Assembly: GCA_902614915.1 (NCBI GenBank)
Contig: CACMMX010000001.1
Span: 1 to 64,000, forward strand
DNA length: 64,000 nucleotides
Origin: an uncultured Cryomorphaceae bacterium
Lineage (GTDB): Bacteria > Bacteroidota > Bacteroidia > Flavobacteriales > Schleiferiaceae
Reading direction: 5' to 3'
Shown piece after piece: positions 41,925 to 49,802 of the stretch. Both the position numbers and the translations under genes were made by a program. Below the pieces are notes generated by a model that was not told the origin of the DNA, did not search any database, and saw only the letters and a program-made list of their open reading frames with translations. Each line of letters starts with the position of its first letter. The first letter of the stretch is position 1.

Positions 41925-42551
41925 ATGCGTGTATTATTCCTCATCCTTTTATTTGTTTTTGTTCCTTTTTCTTCAAAGGCCCAAGCAAAGTTGGTTATTG
42001 AAGAGGTTGATATGGGAATTCTCGCAGGCTATCACTCACTTTTGACAAATCCTTCTGCATTTATTTTAGGTGAGGAGTATGAATTGGGTGGTTATTTAAA
42101 GGATACAAAAAATGGAGGGGTTATATCATTTTCTGCCTCCTACATTCGCAACGGTGCATTTGGCTCATTGGTTAATATGCCATACTTCCAGGACAACGAC
42201 AGTTGCCGTATTTATCCTCTGTATTTCATTGGTAAGTTTTCTTCCGCTAAAGTCAGATTCGGAAAACTCTGGGAAGGTGACTTTTTGGACATTTTTTTAA
42301 ATGTGGGCTTTGGCTACATGAATGGTGCTGACAGACCACGATTACCTAATGCTTCTAACAGATTACAAAATATGGGTTTTCTAGATTTACTGTATTTAGA
42401 CCCCGAGAATCCGGTAAACGTTTTTACCATCCCAATTGGATTAGATATTCAATGGTACGGTTGGGACGGCAGCACAAATGCTTTGGGTTTCAAATATGAA
42501 ATCAATGGATGGGCAAACTATTTTGGAGTTGGATTCACCTATTTACTATAA
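41925..42551 (+). CDS. Hypothetical secreted/outer-membrane protein
   Basis: Signal peptide MRVLFLILLFVFVPFSSKAQA, aromatic C-terminus WANYFGVGFTYLL. Confidence 0.75.
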   Translation: MRVLFLILLFVFVPFSSKAQAKLVIEEVDMGILAGYHSLLTNPSAFILGEEYELGGYLKDTKNGGVISFSASYIRNGAFGSLVNMPYFQDNDSCRIYPLYFIGKFSSAKVRFGKLWEGDFLDIFLNVGFGYMNGADRPRLPNASNRLQNMGFLDLLYLDPENPVNVFTIPIGLDIQWYGWDGSTNALGFKYEINGWANYFGVGFTYLL

Positions 42552-42557
42552 ATATAG

Positions 42558-42590
42558 AGACCCCTGTAGTGCATAGTGCTACAGGGGTCT
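42558..42590. terminator. Rho-independent terminator-like hairpin between convergent genes
   Basis: Perfect 12-bp stem agacccctgtag-tgcatagtg-ctacaggggtct. Confidence 0.75.
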
Positions 42591-42613
42591 TTATGGTATA
42601 GAGCAGTTTTGAT

Positions 42614-42736
42614 TTAGCTACCGCAAGCTTCGCATTCTGGATTGTCAATACTGCAGGCTTCGGGCTGTTCTGCTTGTTCTAGTTCTTGGACGAAATTTGC
42701 GAAAGAATCGTCTATTCTGGAATCGTTAGTGTTCAT
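42614..42736 (-). CDS. 40-aa small protein with NrdA-tail-like C-terminus: MNTNDSRIDDSFANFVQELEQAEQPEACSIDNPECEACGS
   Basis: Own translation of the minus strand (below ORF-track length cutoff); C-terminus parallels the NrdA tail [14 protein letters not shown] encoded at 33829-33870. Confidence 0.65.
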   Translation of the reverse strand: MNTNDSRIDDSFANFVQELEQAEQPEACSIDNPECEACGS

Positions 42737-42932
42737 TGCGTATGTGTTTTGTTTTGTCTCTTTTCTAAACTACCAAATGGATTTACTCATTTGCGACTTA
42801 TCTAAAAAGCGTTATTAACAATTTCATTTTTTGATTTTGTGGGAGTTAGCCGTCATTTTTTTAATAACTCGCTCATCGAATTGAAAAAATATTAAAAAGG
42901 AAGATGCAATTTGTAGTTAAATATGAGTTTCT

Positions 42933-43919
42933 ATGTTAACGAATCGTTTCATAAATCTGCTTATTACGTTTCTTTTTGCTTATCACGTAAGTGCACAAAT
43001 AAATATTCGTAAAGCTTATATCCAAGAATTTTCACAGATCGCAGTAGATGAAATGAATAGGAGCGGCATTCCCGCCTCAATCACTTTAGCTCAAGGTATT
43101 TTGGAGAGTGGTAATGGACAAAGTGAATTGGCTAATAAGTCAAATAATCATTTTGGAATAAAGTGTCACAGTACTTGGAAAGGCGAAAAGGTGTTTCATG
43201 ATGATGATAGTAAGGGAGAATGTTTTCGTGCTTATGATAATCCCAAACATAGCTACGAAGATCACACGGATTTCTTAGTTCGTGGTTCTAGATATGAATT
43301 TCTATTTGAATTAGAATTGACCGACTATCGCGGTTGGGCAAGAGGACTCAAAAAAGCTGGGTATGCTACAGCACCTGACTATGCCGATAAATTAATTCGG
43401 ATAATAGAGGATGAAAATCTACACAGATTTGACCTTACATTATCTGCACCATTAATCGTGTCAGGAGATACGATAGTTTCCAAGATTACTGGACCTACAT
43501 TGAGTGAAAAAGGGAAGGTGGTTAAAAACTCAAAACGAAAATTTTTGATTCATAGACTGAAATATCATGAAAATAAAACACCATACATTATTCTTCAGCA
43601 TGGTGAATCTATCGAATCCATTGCAGATTCGTTACATATGCGAATCGCAGTTTTACTCGCTATAAACGACGCCGGATACGAAACGGTATTCAATGCCGGT
43701 GAAGCTGTTTATATTGATTACAAAAAAGGTCGTGTAAAACAAAAATATATGGTCGCGCCTAAAGGGACCACTATGAGGGCGATAAGCCAACAATATGCCG
43801 TTCCAATTCGTAAGCTCTATAAATACAATGATTTTAAAATAGGTCAGCAACCCAAAACGAGCGAACAAATTAGACTGAAGCCAAAGTCAATTAAGGAACG
43901 ATTATCTCGTGAAAGATGA
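42933..43919 (+). CDS. Peptidoglycan glucosaminidase (N-acetylglucosaminidase domain) with C-terminal LysM-like repeats
   Basis: SIAQ-type IPASITLAQGILESGNGQSELANKSNNHFGIKCH; HGESIESIADSLHMRIAVLLAIN and APKGTTMRAISQQYAVPIRKLYKYN. Confidence 0.92.
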   Translation: MLTNRFINLLITFLFAYHVSAQINIRKAYIQEFSQIAVDEMNRSGIPASITLAQGILESGNGQSELANKSNNHFGIKCHSTWKGEKVFHDDDSKGECFRAYDNPKHSYEDHTDFLVRGSRYEFLFELELTDYRGWARGLKKAGYATAPDYADKLIRIIEDENLHRFDLTLSAPLIVSGDTIVSKITGPTLSEKGKVVKNSKRKFLIHRLKYHENKTPYIILQHGESIESIADSLHMRIAVLLAINDAGYETVFNAGEAVYIDYKKGRVKQKYMVAPKGTTMRAISQQYAVPIRKLYKYNDFKIGQQPKTSEQIRLKPKSIKERLSRER

Positions 43920-43983
43920 GGAATTAAGTTCTTAAAAAAGAGGTAATAAATTCTTAAGTATGGTTTCTTATTTTTTCCGCAGT

Positions 43984-44126
43984 CTAGAGAACAATAAATA
44001 GCAAGGTACTTATACTGCCAATTAAGAGAAGTTTTCGTGCACCTGTCCAATGTAAAAGCTCAAAACTAAGCTAAGCGTTAAAGCGGACAAACCAAAATAC
44101 CCAATTGTGTTAATAATTTTTCCCAT
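43984..44126 (-). pseudogene. Possible frame-disrupted small two-TM protein with GldL-like H-W-x-G-A motif
   Basis: Frame 1 MGKIINTIGYFGLSALTLSLVLSFY..., continuing in the -1 frame as HWTGARKLLLIGSISTLLFIVL*. Confidence 0.45.
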
Positions 44127-44157
44127 ACTATTTAATTATAAAAAAAGGTAATTTACA

Positions 44158-44255
44158 TTTGTCCTGTCTCAAAGGGGTGCCTAGAAAGTTTCTGAACATA
44201 AAGGCTGAGATTATACCCATCGAACCTGGGCAGGTAATGCTGCCAAGGAACAAAA
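44158..44255 (+). promoter_or_regulatory. TPP (THI-element) riboswitch
   Basis: aaaggggtgcct...aaggctgagattatacccatcgaacctgggcaggtaatgctgccaaggaacaaa: GGGTGCC, CTGAGA, ACCC, GAACCTG, CAGGTAATGCTG and AGGAA core elements. Confidence 0.95.
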
Positions 44256-44315
44256 AGCAATAATTGTGTAATACGCGTTGTTGCCCCTTGACGTGGTTTA
44301 ATAACTAAAATTAAC

Positions 44316-46469
44316 ATGAAAAAAATAATGTTATCTGTAGTTGGCCTAGCTCTTTCGCTATTCGCCACTGCGCAAGAAAAGACCGATTCAGTCAAAGTAG
44401 ACATTCGACTTTTGCCTAAAGTGGAACTTAACGAGGTTAATGTATTAGGAACTTGGGCTCAAAAAGAAGATCCAATTGCTCAAATCAATCTAACAAAAAA
44501 GGATGTTGAAGCGCTAAATACGGGTCGTGATCTTCCTTATGTTTTACAAGATGTCACAGGTGTCGTAAGTTTCTCTGACGCTGGTAATGGTGTTGGATAT
44601 ACCAACATGCGTGTGCGTGGTTCGGATATCACTCGTATTAATGTTACGGTGAATGGAATTCCAATGAATGATGCTGAAAGCCACGGCGTATTCTGGGTAA
44701 ATACACCGGACCTCATGTCTTCCACCAATGCCATCCAGTTACAGAAAGGTGTTGGAACCTCCACCAATGGTTCAGGAGCATTTGGGGCAAGCCTTGGATT
44801 GAGCACCTTGGGTGCCGGTGAAAAAGGCGGTCGAATTACTCTGGGTGCTGGTTCTTTCGGTACACAGCGCGCTACAATAGAAGCGAGTACTGGAAAGACC
44901 GAGAGCGGTTTTTGGATGAATACGCGTATTTCGTCTATTACCTCTGACGGATATGTTGAGCGGGCTTCTTCAGACCTGCAATCATACTATGTGAGCGCAG
45001 GTTTTGCCGATGGCGGCCATTACTTTGAAGCTATCCGCTTTGGCGGTGGTGAACGTACCTACCAAGCTTGGTATGGTGTTGATTCAACCACAATGTACGG
45101 TCAGAATGCTTTTCCTCAGTTTAACGCTGCAGGTGCATTGTATGACGATAATTGGAATGTAATTGGAACTTATAACGATCAAGTAGATAATTACGGTCAG
45201 GAGCATACACAGTTGCACTACCGCTATTCAAACCTCTTTGGTGGAACATTTGCGGCGGCATTGCACCATACTGCAGGTGCTGGATATTATGAAGAGTACA
45301 ATCAGAACACCGTTTATAATGATTTTGGAATCGGCGACTATGTTTCGGCAATGGATACAGTGTCCTATGGTGATGTCGTTACTCGAAAATGGTTAGACAA
45401 TGCATTTTATGGGGCTACCTCTTCATGGACGTATGAAAAAGACGGTCAGCGCTTGCAGCTAGGCGGTGGTGCACATCGTTATGATGGCGCACACTTTGGC
45501 AAGGTGATTTGGGCAAACAATCCCAACGTGAGTACTCTTGACGCAGACTACTATACAGGTGATGCCATCAAAGACGATGCTAACTTCTATGCTAAATACG
45601 CTTTGACTAAAAACAACCTCTTGGTCTATGCAGACGCTCAATACCGTTTTGTTAACCACAGCTCAACAGGTGGCTCAGCAACGGGACCGGCAAACTTTGA
45701 CCGTACGTTCAACTTCTTCAATCCAAAGTTAGGTTTGACTTACAACTTTGGCGGGAATCAAATTTTTGGGGCTTATGCCGGTATTGGTCACCGCGAGCCG
45801 AATCGTACAGATTTGCAGTATGCCGATGATCCCAATGAATTGCTGGCGGAGCGGATGTTGGATATCGAATTCAATTTCCGCAACTCAGGAGAGCGGTGGA
45901 TTTTTGATGTGAACGCATATCGTCAGCAGTATCAGAATCAATTGGTACTTACAGGTGCAATTGATGCGCAGAATTACCCAATCCGCGAGAACGTTGGACA
46001 AAGTTTCCGTCAAGGCCTAGAGTTTACCGGTGCTTACGAGCTGACATCAGCGCTTTCGGCGAGGGCCAATTTGGCACTAAGTCAGAATGAGAACGTAAAC
46101 TGGGTAAGTGATCCTACATCTTCTTTTGTGGGCAACACGACAATTGCCTTCTCGCCAAGCACGGTTGCTAGTGCTCGTTTGACCTACGTAAAGAAAGGTT
46201 TTGAGGCGACACTTTGGAACCAATATGTAGGTAAGCAGTACATGTCGAACGAAGCGCTTGAGGCGCATAGCCTACCCGCTTATCATGTCATCAATGCACG
46301 TACTTCTTATACATGGTATGGTAAATATCCAAATGTAACAGGATTTGTTGAGTTCAGAAACCTTGGCAATACCTCATATGCTGCCAACGGATATATGTGG
46401 GGCGATTTTGCTTACTACTACGCTCAGGCAACTTTCAATATCATGACTGGTCTGACCTTTGAATTTTAA
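44316..46469 (+). CDS. TonB-dependent outer-membrane receptor, probable thiamin(e)-related transporter
   Basis: Plug domain LPYVLQDVTGVVSFSDAGNGVGYTNMRVRGSDITRINVTVNGIPMND, C-terminal aromatic LTFEF; preceded by TPP riboswitch. Confidence 0.93.
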   Translation: MKKIMLSVVGLALSLFATAQEKTDSVKVDIRLLPKVELNEVNVLGTWAQKEDPIAQINLTKKDVEALNTGRDLPYVLQDVTGVVSFSDAGNGVGYTNMRVRGSDITRINVTVNGIPMNDAESHGVFWVNTPDLMSSTNAIQLQKGVGTSTNGSGAFGASLGLSTLGAGEKGGRITLGAGSFGTQRATIEASTGKTESGFWMNTRISSITSDGYVERASSDLQSYYVSAGFADGGHYFEAIRFGGGERTYQAWYGVDSTTMYGQNAFPQFNAAGALYDDNWNVIGTYNDQVDNYGQEHTQLHYRYSNLFGGTFAAALHHTAGAGYYEEYNQNTVYNDFGIGDYVSAMDTVSYGDVVTRKWLDNAFYGATSSWTYEKDGQRLQLGGGAHRYDGAHFGKVIWANNPNVSTLDADYYTGDAIKDDANFYAKYALTKNNLLVYADAQYRFVNHSSTGGSATGPANFDRTFNFFNPKLGLTYNFGGNQIFGAYAGIGHREPNRTDLQYADDPNELLAERMLDIEFNFRNSGERWIFDVNAYRQQYQNQLVLTGAIDAQNYPIRENVGQSFRQGLEFTGAYELTSALSARANLALSQNENVNWVSDPTSSFVGNTTIAFSPSTVASARLTYVKKGFEATLWNQYVGKQYMSNEALEAHSLPAYHVINARTSYTWYGKYPNVTGFVEFRNLGNTSYAANGYMWGDFAYYYAQATFNIMTGLTFEF

Positions 46470-46478
46470 GTATTGAAG

Positions 46479-46514
46479 TATCCCCTAGTTGAATTATAGC
46501 TAGGGGATATTTTT
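46479..46514. terminator. Rho-independent terminator between convergent TonB receptor and TPM gene
   Basis: tatcccctag-ttgaattatag-ctaggggatattttt. Confidence 0.85.
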
Positions 46515-46519
46515 CCCAA

Positions 46520-47305
46520 CTACCAAGATCCGGATGCACCACCGCCGCCGAAATCACCGCCACCGAAACCTCCGAAACCACCACTACTGGAAAACCTACC
46601 ACCTTTTCCATATCCACCAGTAGAATAACCTCTGCCTCTCATTGTGTACCCGCCAGAGCTGAGAAGCCACCACAGTGGTGAAACCCTAAATTCTCCGTTA
46701 CGACTACCACCCACTTTACTATTACGGCTTAAGTAAATCAGTATGAAAATGATAAGAATAATGAGTTTTCCGAAATTTTTCTTTCCTGAACTACTTCCAG
46801 ACAATCTGCCGCCGTTTCCATCATAGGTGCCATTTAAAACCTCAATAATCGAATTTGCTCCAACAAGGAGTCCATTGAAATAATCCTGCTGCTTGAAATA
46901 AGGTAGAATTTCAGTTTCAATAATCTGTTTGGTAGTGAAATCTGTTAGATAAGGTTCAAGACCATATCCATTTTGAATGGATACTTCTCTGTCAACGGAG
47001 GCTACCATAATGAGGCATCCATTGTCTCTGTCTTTTTGTCCGATTTTCCATTTTGCGGCGATTTCTGCGGTAATCAAATTGATATTGTCACCACCTGTTG
47101 TAGCAACGGTAACTATTGAGATTTGGGTAGAGGTAGTATCTGCATAGTCAAGTAACAAATTTTCAAGATAAACCTCTTCTTGTGGTGAAAGAATATCGCT
47201 AAAATCGGATACTAATTTATTAGGTATTGGGGCATTTAACAGATGTTGTGCATTTTGTGCGAACATCCCAAAAGGGATAACCAAGTATATTATCCAGTAT
47301 TTCAT
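46520..47305 (-). CDS. TPM-domain (YgcG-like) membrane protein with Gly/Ser-rich tail
   Basis: VSDFSDILSPQEEVYLENLLLDYADTTSTQISIVTV; GGFGGFGGGDFGGGGASGSW C-terminus. Confidence 0.92.
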   Translation of the reverse strand: MKYWIIYLVIPFGMFAQNAQHLLNAPIPNKLVSDFSDILSPQEEVYLENLLLDYADTTSTQISIVTVATTGGDNINLITAEIAAKWKIGQKDRDNGCLIMVASVDREVSIQNGYGLEPYLTDFTTKQIIETEILPYFKQQDYFNGLLVGANSIIEVLNGTYDGNGGRLSGSSSGKKNFGKLIILIIFILIYLSRNSKVGGSRNGEFRVSPLWWLLSSGGYTMRGRGYSTGGYGKGGRFSSSGGFGGFGGGDFGGGGASGSW

Positions 47306-47308
47306 TGG

Positions 47309-47752
47309 TTAAACTTTAGATATTTCATTGGACAATTCGTCTATATCATCATTTTTTCTCGGAAAGAATTCACCTAAGGCTTTACCAGTTATTTTAATAC
47401 CAGCAATAAGTCCTTCTGAGAAATGCTCTTCTTTAAACTCAGTAATCATTAAATCAACAATTTCTTGCCAAAAGTTATCGGGTACTTTTTGATTGATTCC
47501 CTCTCCTGACCATAGCGCAAGCTTGCGGTCTTGAATTGCTAGGTAAAAAAGAACTCCGTTTTTTTCCTCAGTCTTGTGCATTTTCAATTTTCCGAACCAA
47601 TACCTGGCCCTATTTTCTGCCGAGTATTTCCCAGTTGACTTTTCAAGATGTATACGAATTTCTCCAGATGTCTGAAGTTCTGCTTGTGAAATCGCGTCGA
47701 CTAAATTTTGCTCTTGTTCATCAGAAAGTAACGAACGTACATAATCACTCAT
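47309..47752 (-). CDS. TPM-domain protein
   Basis: LSDEQEQNLVDAISQAELQTSGEIRIHLE; next to LemA and YgcG-like genes. Confidence 0.9.
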   Translation of the reverse strand: MSDYVRSLLSDEQEQNLVDAISQAELQTSGEIRIHLEKSTGKYSAENRARYWFGKLKMHKTEEKNGVLFYLAIQDRKLALWSGEGINQKVPDNFWQEIVDLMITEFKEEHFSEGLIAGIKITGKALGEFFPRKNDDIDELSNEISKV

Positions 47753-48342
47753 TAGAAAGAAACATCTGGTACGTTCTCAGTCCCTTGATCTGTTTCGAAG
47801 TAGCCTTTTTTCTCAAATCCAAACCTTGACGCAATAAGCGTCTTGGGAAATTTACGAATAGTTGAATTGTAGTTTTTGATGCTAGTATTAAATCTATCAC
47901 GTTCAATCTTAATACGATTTTCAGTTCCCTCTAATTGACTTTGTAGACCTAAGAAATTTTGATTTGCCTTTAAATCTGGGTAGCGTTCCACAGTAACTAG
48001 CAATCTAGATAATGCACTACCCAATTGACTTTGTGCTGCTTGAAAATTTGTTATAGCCTCTGGGCTTAAGTTATTAGCGTCTACGGTAATTCCCGTTGCC
48101 TTTGAGCGTGCTTCAATTACGCCAGTGAGAGTTTCTTTTTCAAAATCTGCATAACCTTTGACTGTATTGACAAGATTTGGGATAAGATCAGCTCGGCGCT
48201 GATAAGCACTTTCAACTTGTGCCCACTTTCCATTTGTTTCTTCATCTAAGGTAATTAGTCCGTTGTAAGCCCTAACAACCCATCCAACTATGACAACAAG
48301 GATTCCAATGCTAGTAAGTAAGGTTACTGTTGATTTTTTCAT
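47752..48342 (-). CDS. LemA family protein
   Basis: YNGLITLDEETNGKWAQVESAYQRRADLIPNLVNTVKGYADFEKETLTGVIEARSKA. Confidence 0.97.
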   Translation of the reverse strand: MKKSTVTLLTSIGILVVIVGWVVRAYNGLITLDEETNGKWAQVESAYQRRADLIPNLVNTVKGYADFEKETLTGVIEARSKATGITVDANNLSPEAITNFQAAQSQLGSALSRLLVTVERYPDLKANQNFLGLQSQLEGTENRIKIERDRFNTSIKNYNSTIRKFPKTLIASRFGFEKKGYFETDQGTENVPDVSF

Positions 48343-48359
48343 TTTGATTCATTTAAGAA

Positions 48360-48695
48360 TTAATCAGCTTGCATCGTGCGCAATATTTTTTGTAATTCTG
48401 ATTTTATGTAGCTTAATTTCTCGAGTGCCTCAACTTTTTGCACAGCAGCTTTTCCTTCTTCTTTCAGGTGTTTTTTGGCACCATCTATGGTGAATCCACG
48501 ATTTTTTACCAAATGAGTAATAGTGCTTATTACTGCTATATCTTCTTTAGAGTATTTGCGCTTACCAGAGGAATTCTTTTTGGGTTTTAGTTGTTTGAAT
48601 TCACGTTCCCAATAGCGCAGATTTGACGTATTAAGTCCAAAATGAGAAGCAACTTCTCCAATTGAGTAATAAAGTTTATCAGGCAAATAACTCAT
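48360..48695 (-). CDS. MerR-family transcriptional regulator
   Basis: YYSIGEVASHFGLNTSNLRYWEREFKQLKPKKNSSGKRKYSKEDI. Confidence 0.95.
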   Translation of the reverse strand: MSYLPDKLYYSIGEVASHFGLNTSNLRYWEREFKQLKPKKNSSGKRKYSKEDIAVISTITHLVKNRGFTIDGAKKHLKEEGKAAVQKVEALEKLSYIKSELQKILRTMQAD

Positions 48696-48721
48696 AAAAT
48701 GAAGGTATGAACAATTGCTTA

Positions 48722-49693
48722 TTAATCGAAACTTTGATTGGAGTGTGAACTAATCTTTAGTATTTCTTCATATTGTTCCGGACTTAAGTCATTGAAGAAA
48801 TAATTAATCGGATTGATTTTTCTTCCATCTTTGATGACTTCATAGTGAAGATGTGGTGCAGTTGAAGAACCTGAGGAACCTACATAACCTATCAAATCAC
48901 CACGCTTTACCTTTTGACCTATTTTAGCTTCAATTTCATTCATGTGAGCATACAGAGTTTGGTAACCAAAGCCATGGTCTATGACGATATGACGTCCGTA
49001 ACCTGAACGGCTGCGTTTACAGGTGGTGACCTTACCGTCACCTGTTGCATAAATGGGGGTTCCCTTTGGTGCGGAGAAATCAGTGCCCCAGTGCATTTTG
49101 CGAACTTTATAAATTGGATGTATTCTATAACCGAAGCCAGATGCCATACGCTTTAAATCTTTATTTGCAACGGGTTGTATAGCTGGAATGGACGCCAACA
49201 TCTGTTCTTTATTTCGCGCCATTTCCACAACATCATCGAAGCTTTTACTTTGAACATATGCCCGTTTAGCGACTTTATCTAATTTCTTACGGGTATCCAT
49301 CAATAGTTCAGAATTTGAAAATCCCTCTAGATTTTTATACCGATTAGCACCACCAAATCCTGCTGTACGAACTTCTTTAGGAATCGGGCCGGCTTCAAAA
49401 ATGGTTCTATAAATCTCATCGTCACGCTTTTCGATTTCTTGAAGCACATTGGATAATTGTTCTAACTTTCCATTCATAAGGTCATATTGAATAACCATAT
49501 TATCCAATTCACGCTTCATTTTATGCTCTTTAGGACTTTCAAGCCAGAGGTCTGCCACGGTATAAAAAATGAAGCCAAATGCTGCTGATGTGATGCCAAA
49601 TAAAGCCAACTTTTTAATTCTTTGCCTCCAATTCTGTTCTATCTTTTTGTAAGACAGTGTTTTAGAATCATATGTGTATTTTACTTTAGCCAT
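48722..49693 (-). CDS. M23-family peptidase
   Basis: ASGFGYRIHPIYKVRKMHWGTDFSAPKGTPIYATGDG...GFGYQTLYAHM...SSGSSTAPHLHYEV; Met at 49693 preferred over 49723. Confidence 0.95.
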   Translation of the reverse strand: MAKVKYTYDSKTLSYKKIEQNWRQRIKKLALFGITSAAFGFIFYTVADLWLESPKEHKMKRELDNMVIQYDLMNGKLEQLSNVLQEIEKRDDEIYRTIFEAGPIPKEVRTAGFGGANRYKNLEGFSNSELLMDTRKKLDKVAKRAYVQSKSFDDVVEMARNKEQMLASIPAIQPVANKDLKRMASGFGYRIHPIYKVRKMHWGTDFSAPKGTPIYATGDGKVTTCKRSRSGYGRHIVIDHGFGYQTLYAHMNEIEAKIGQKVKRGDLIGYVGSSGSSTAPHLHYEVIKDGRKINPINYFFNDLSPEQYEEILKISSHSNQSFD

Positions 49694-49802
49694 GTTTTGT
49701 GCGTTATTTTTGCTATGACGCATTTTGATACCAATATTGTGCCATAAAGAAACAAAATTTGATAAACACTTAACTGTAGCACTCCAAAAGAGAATTCACA
49801 AT

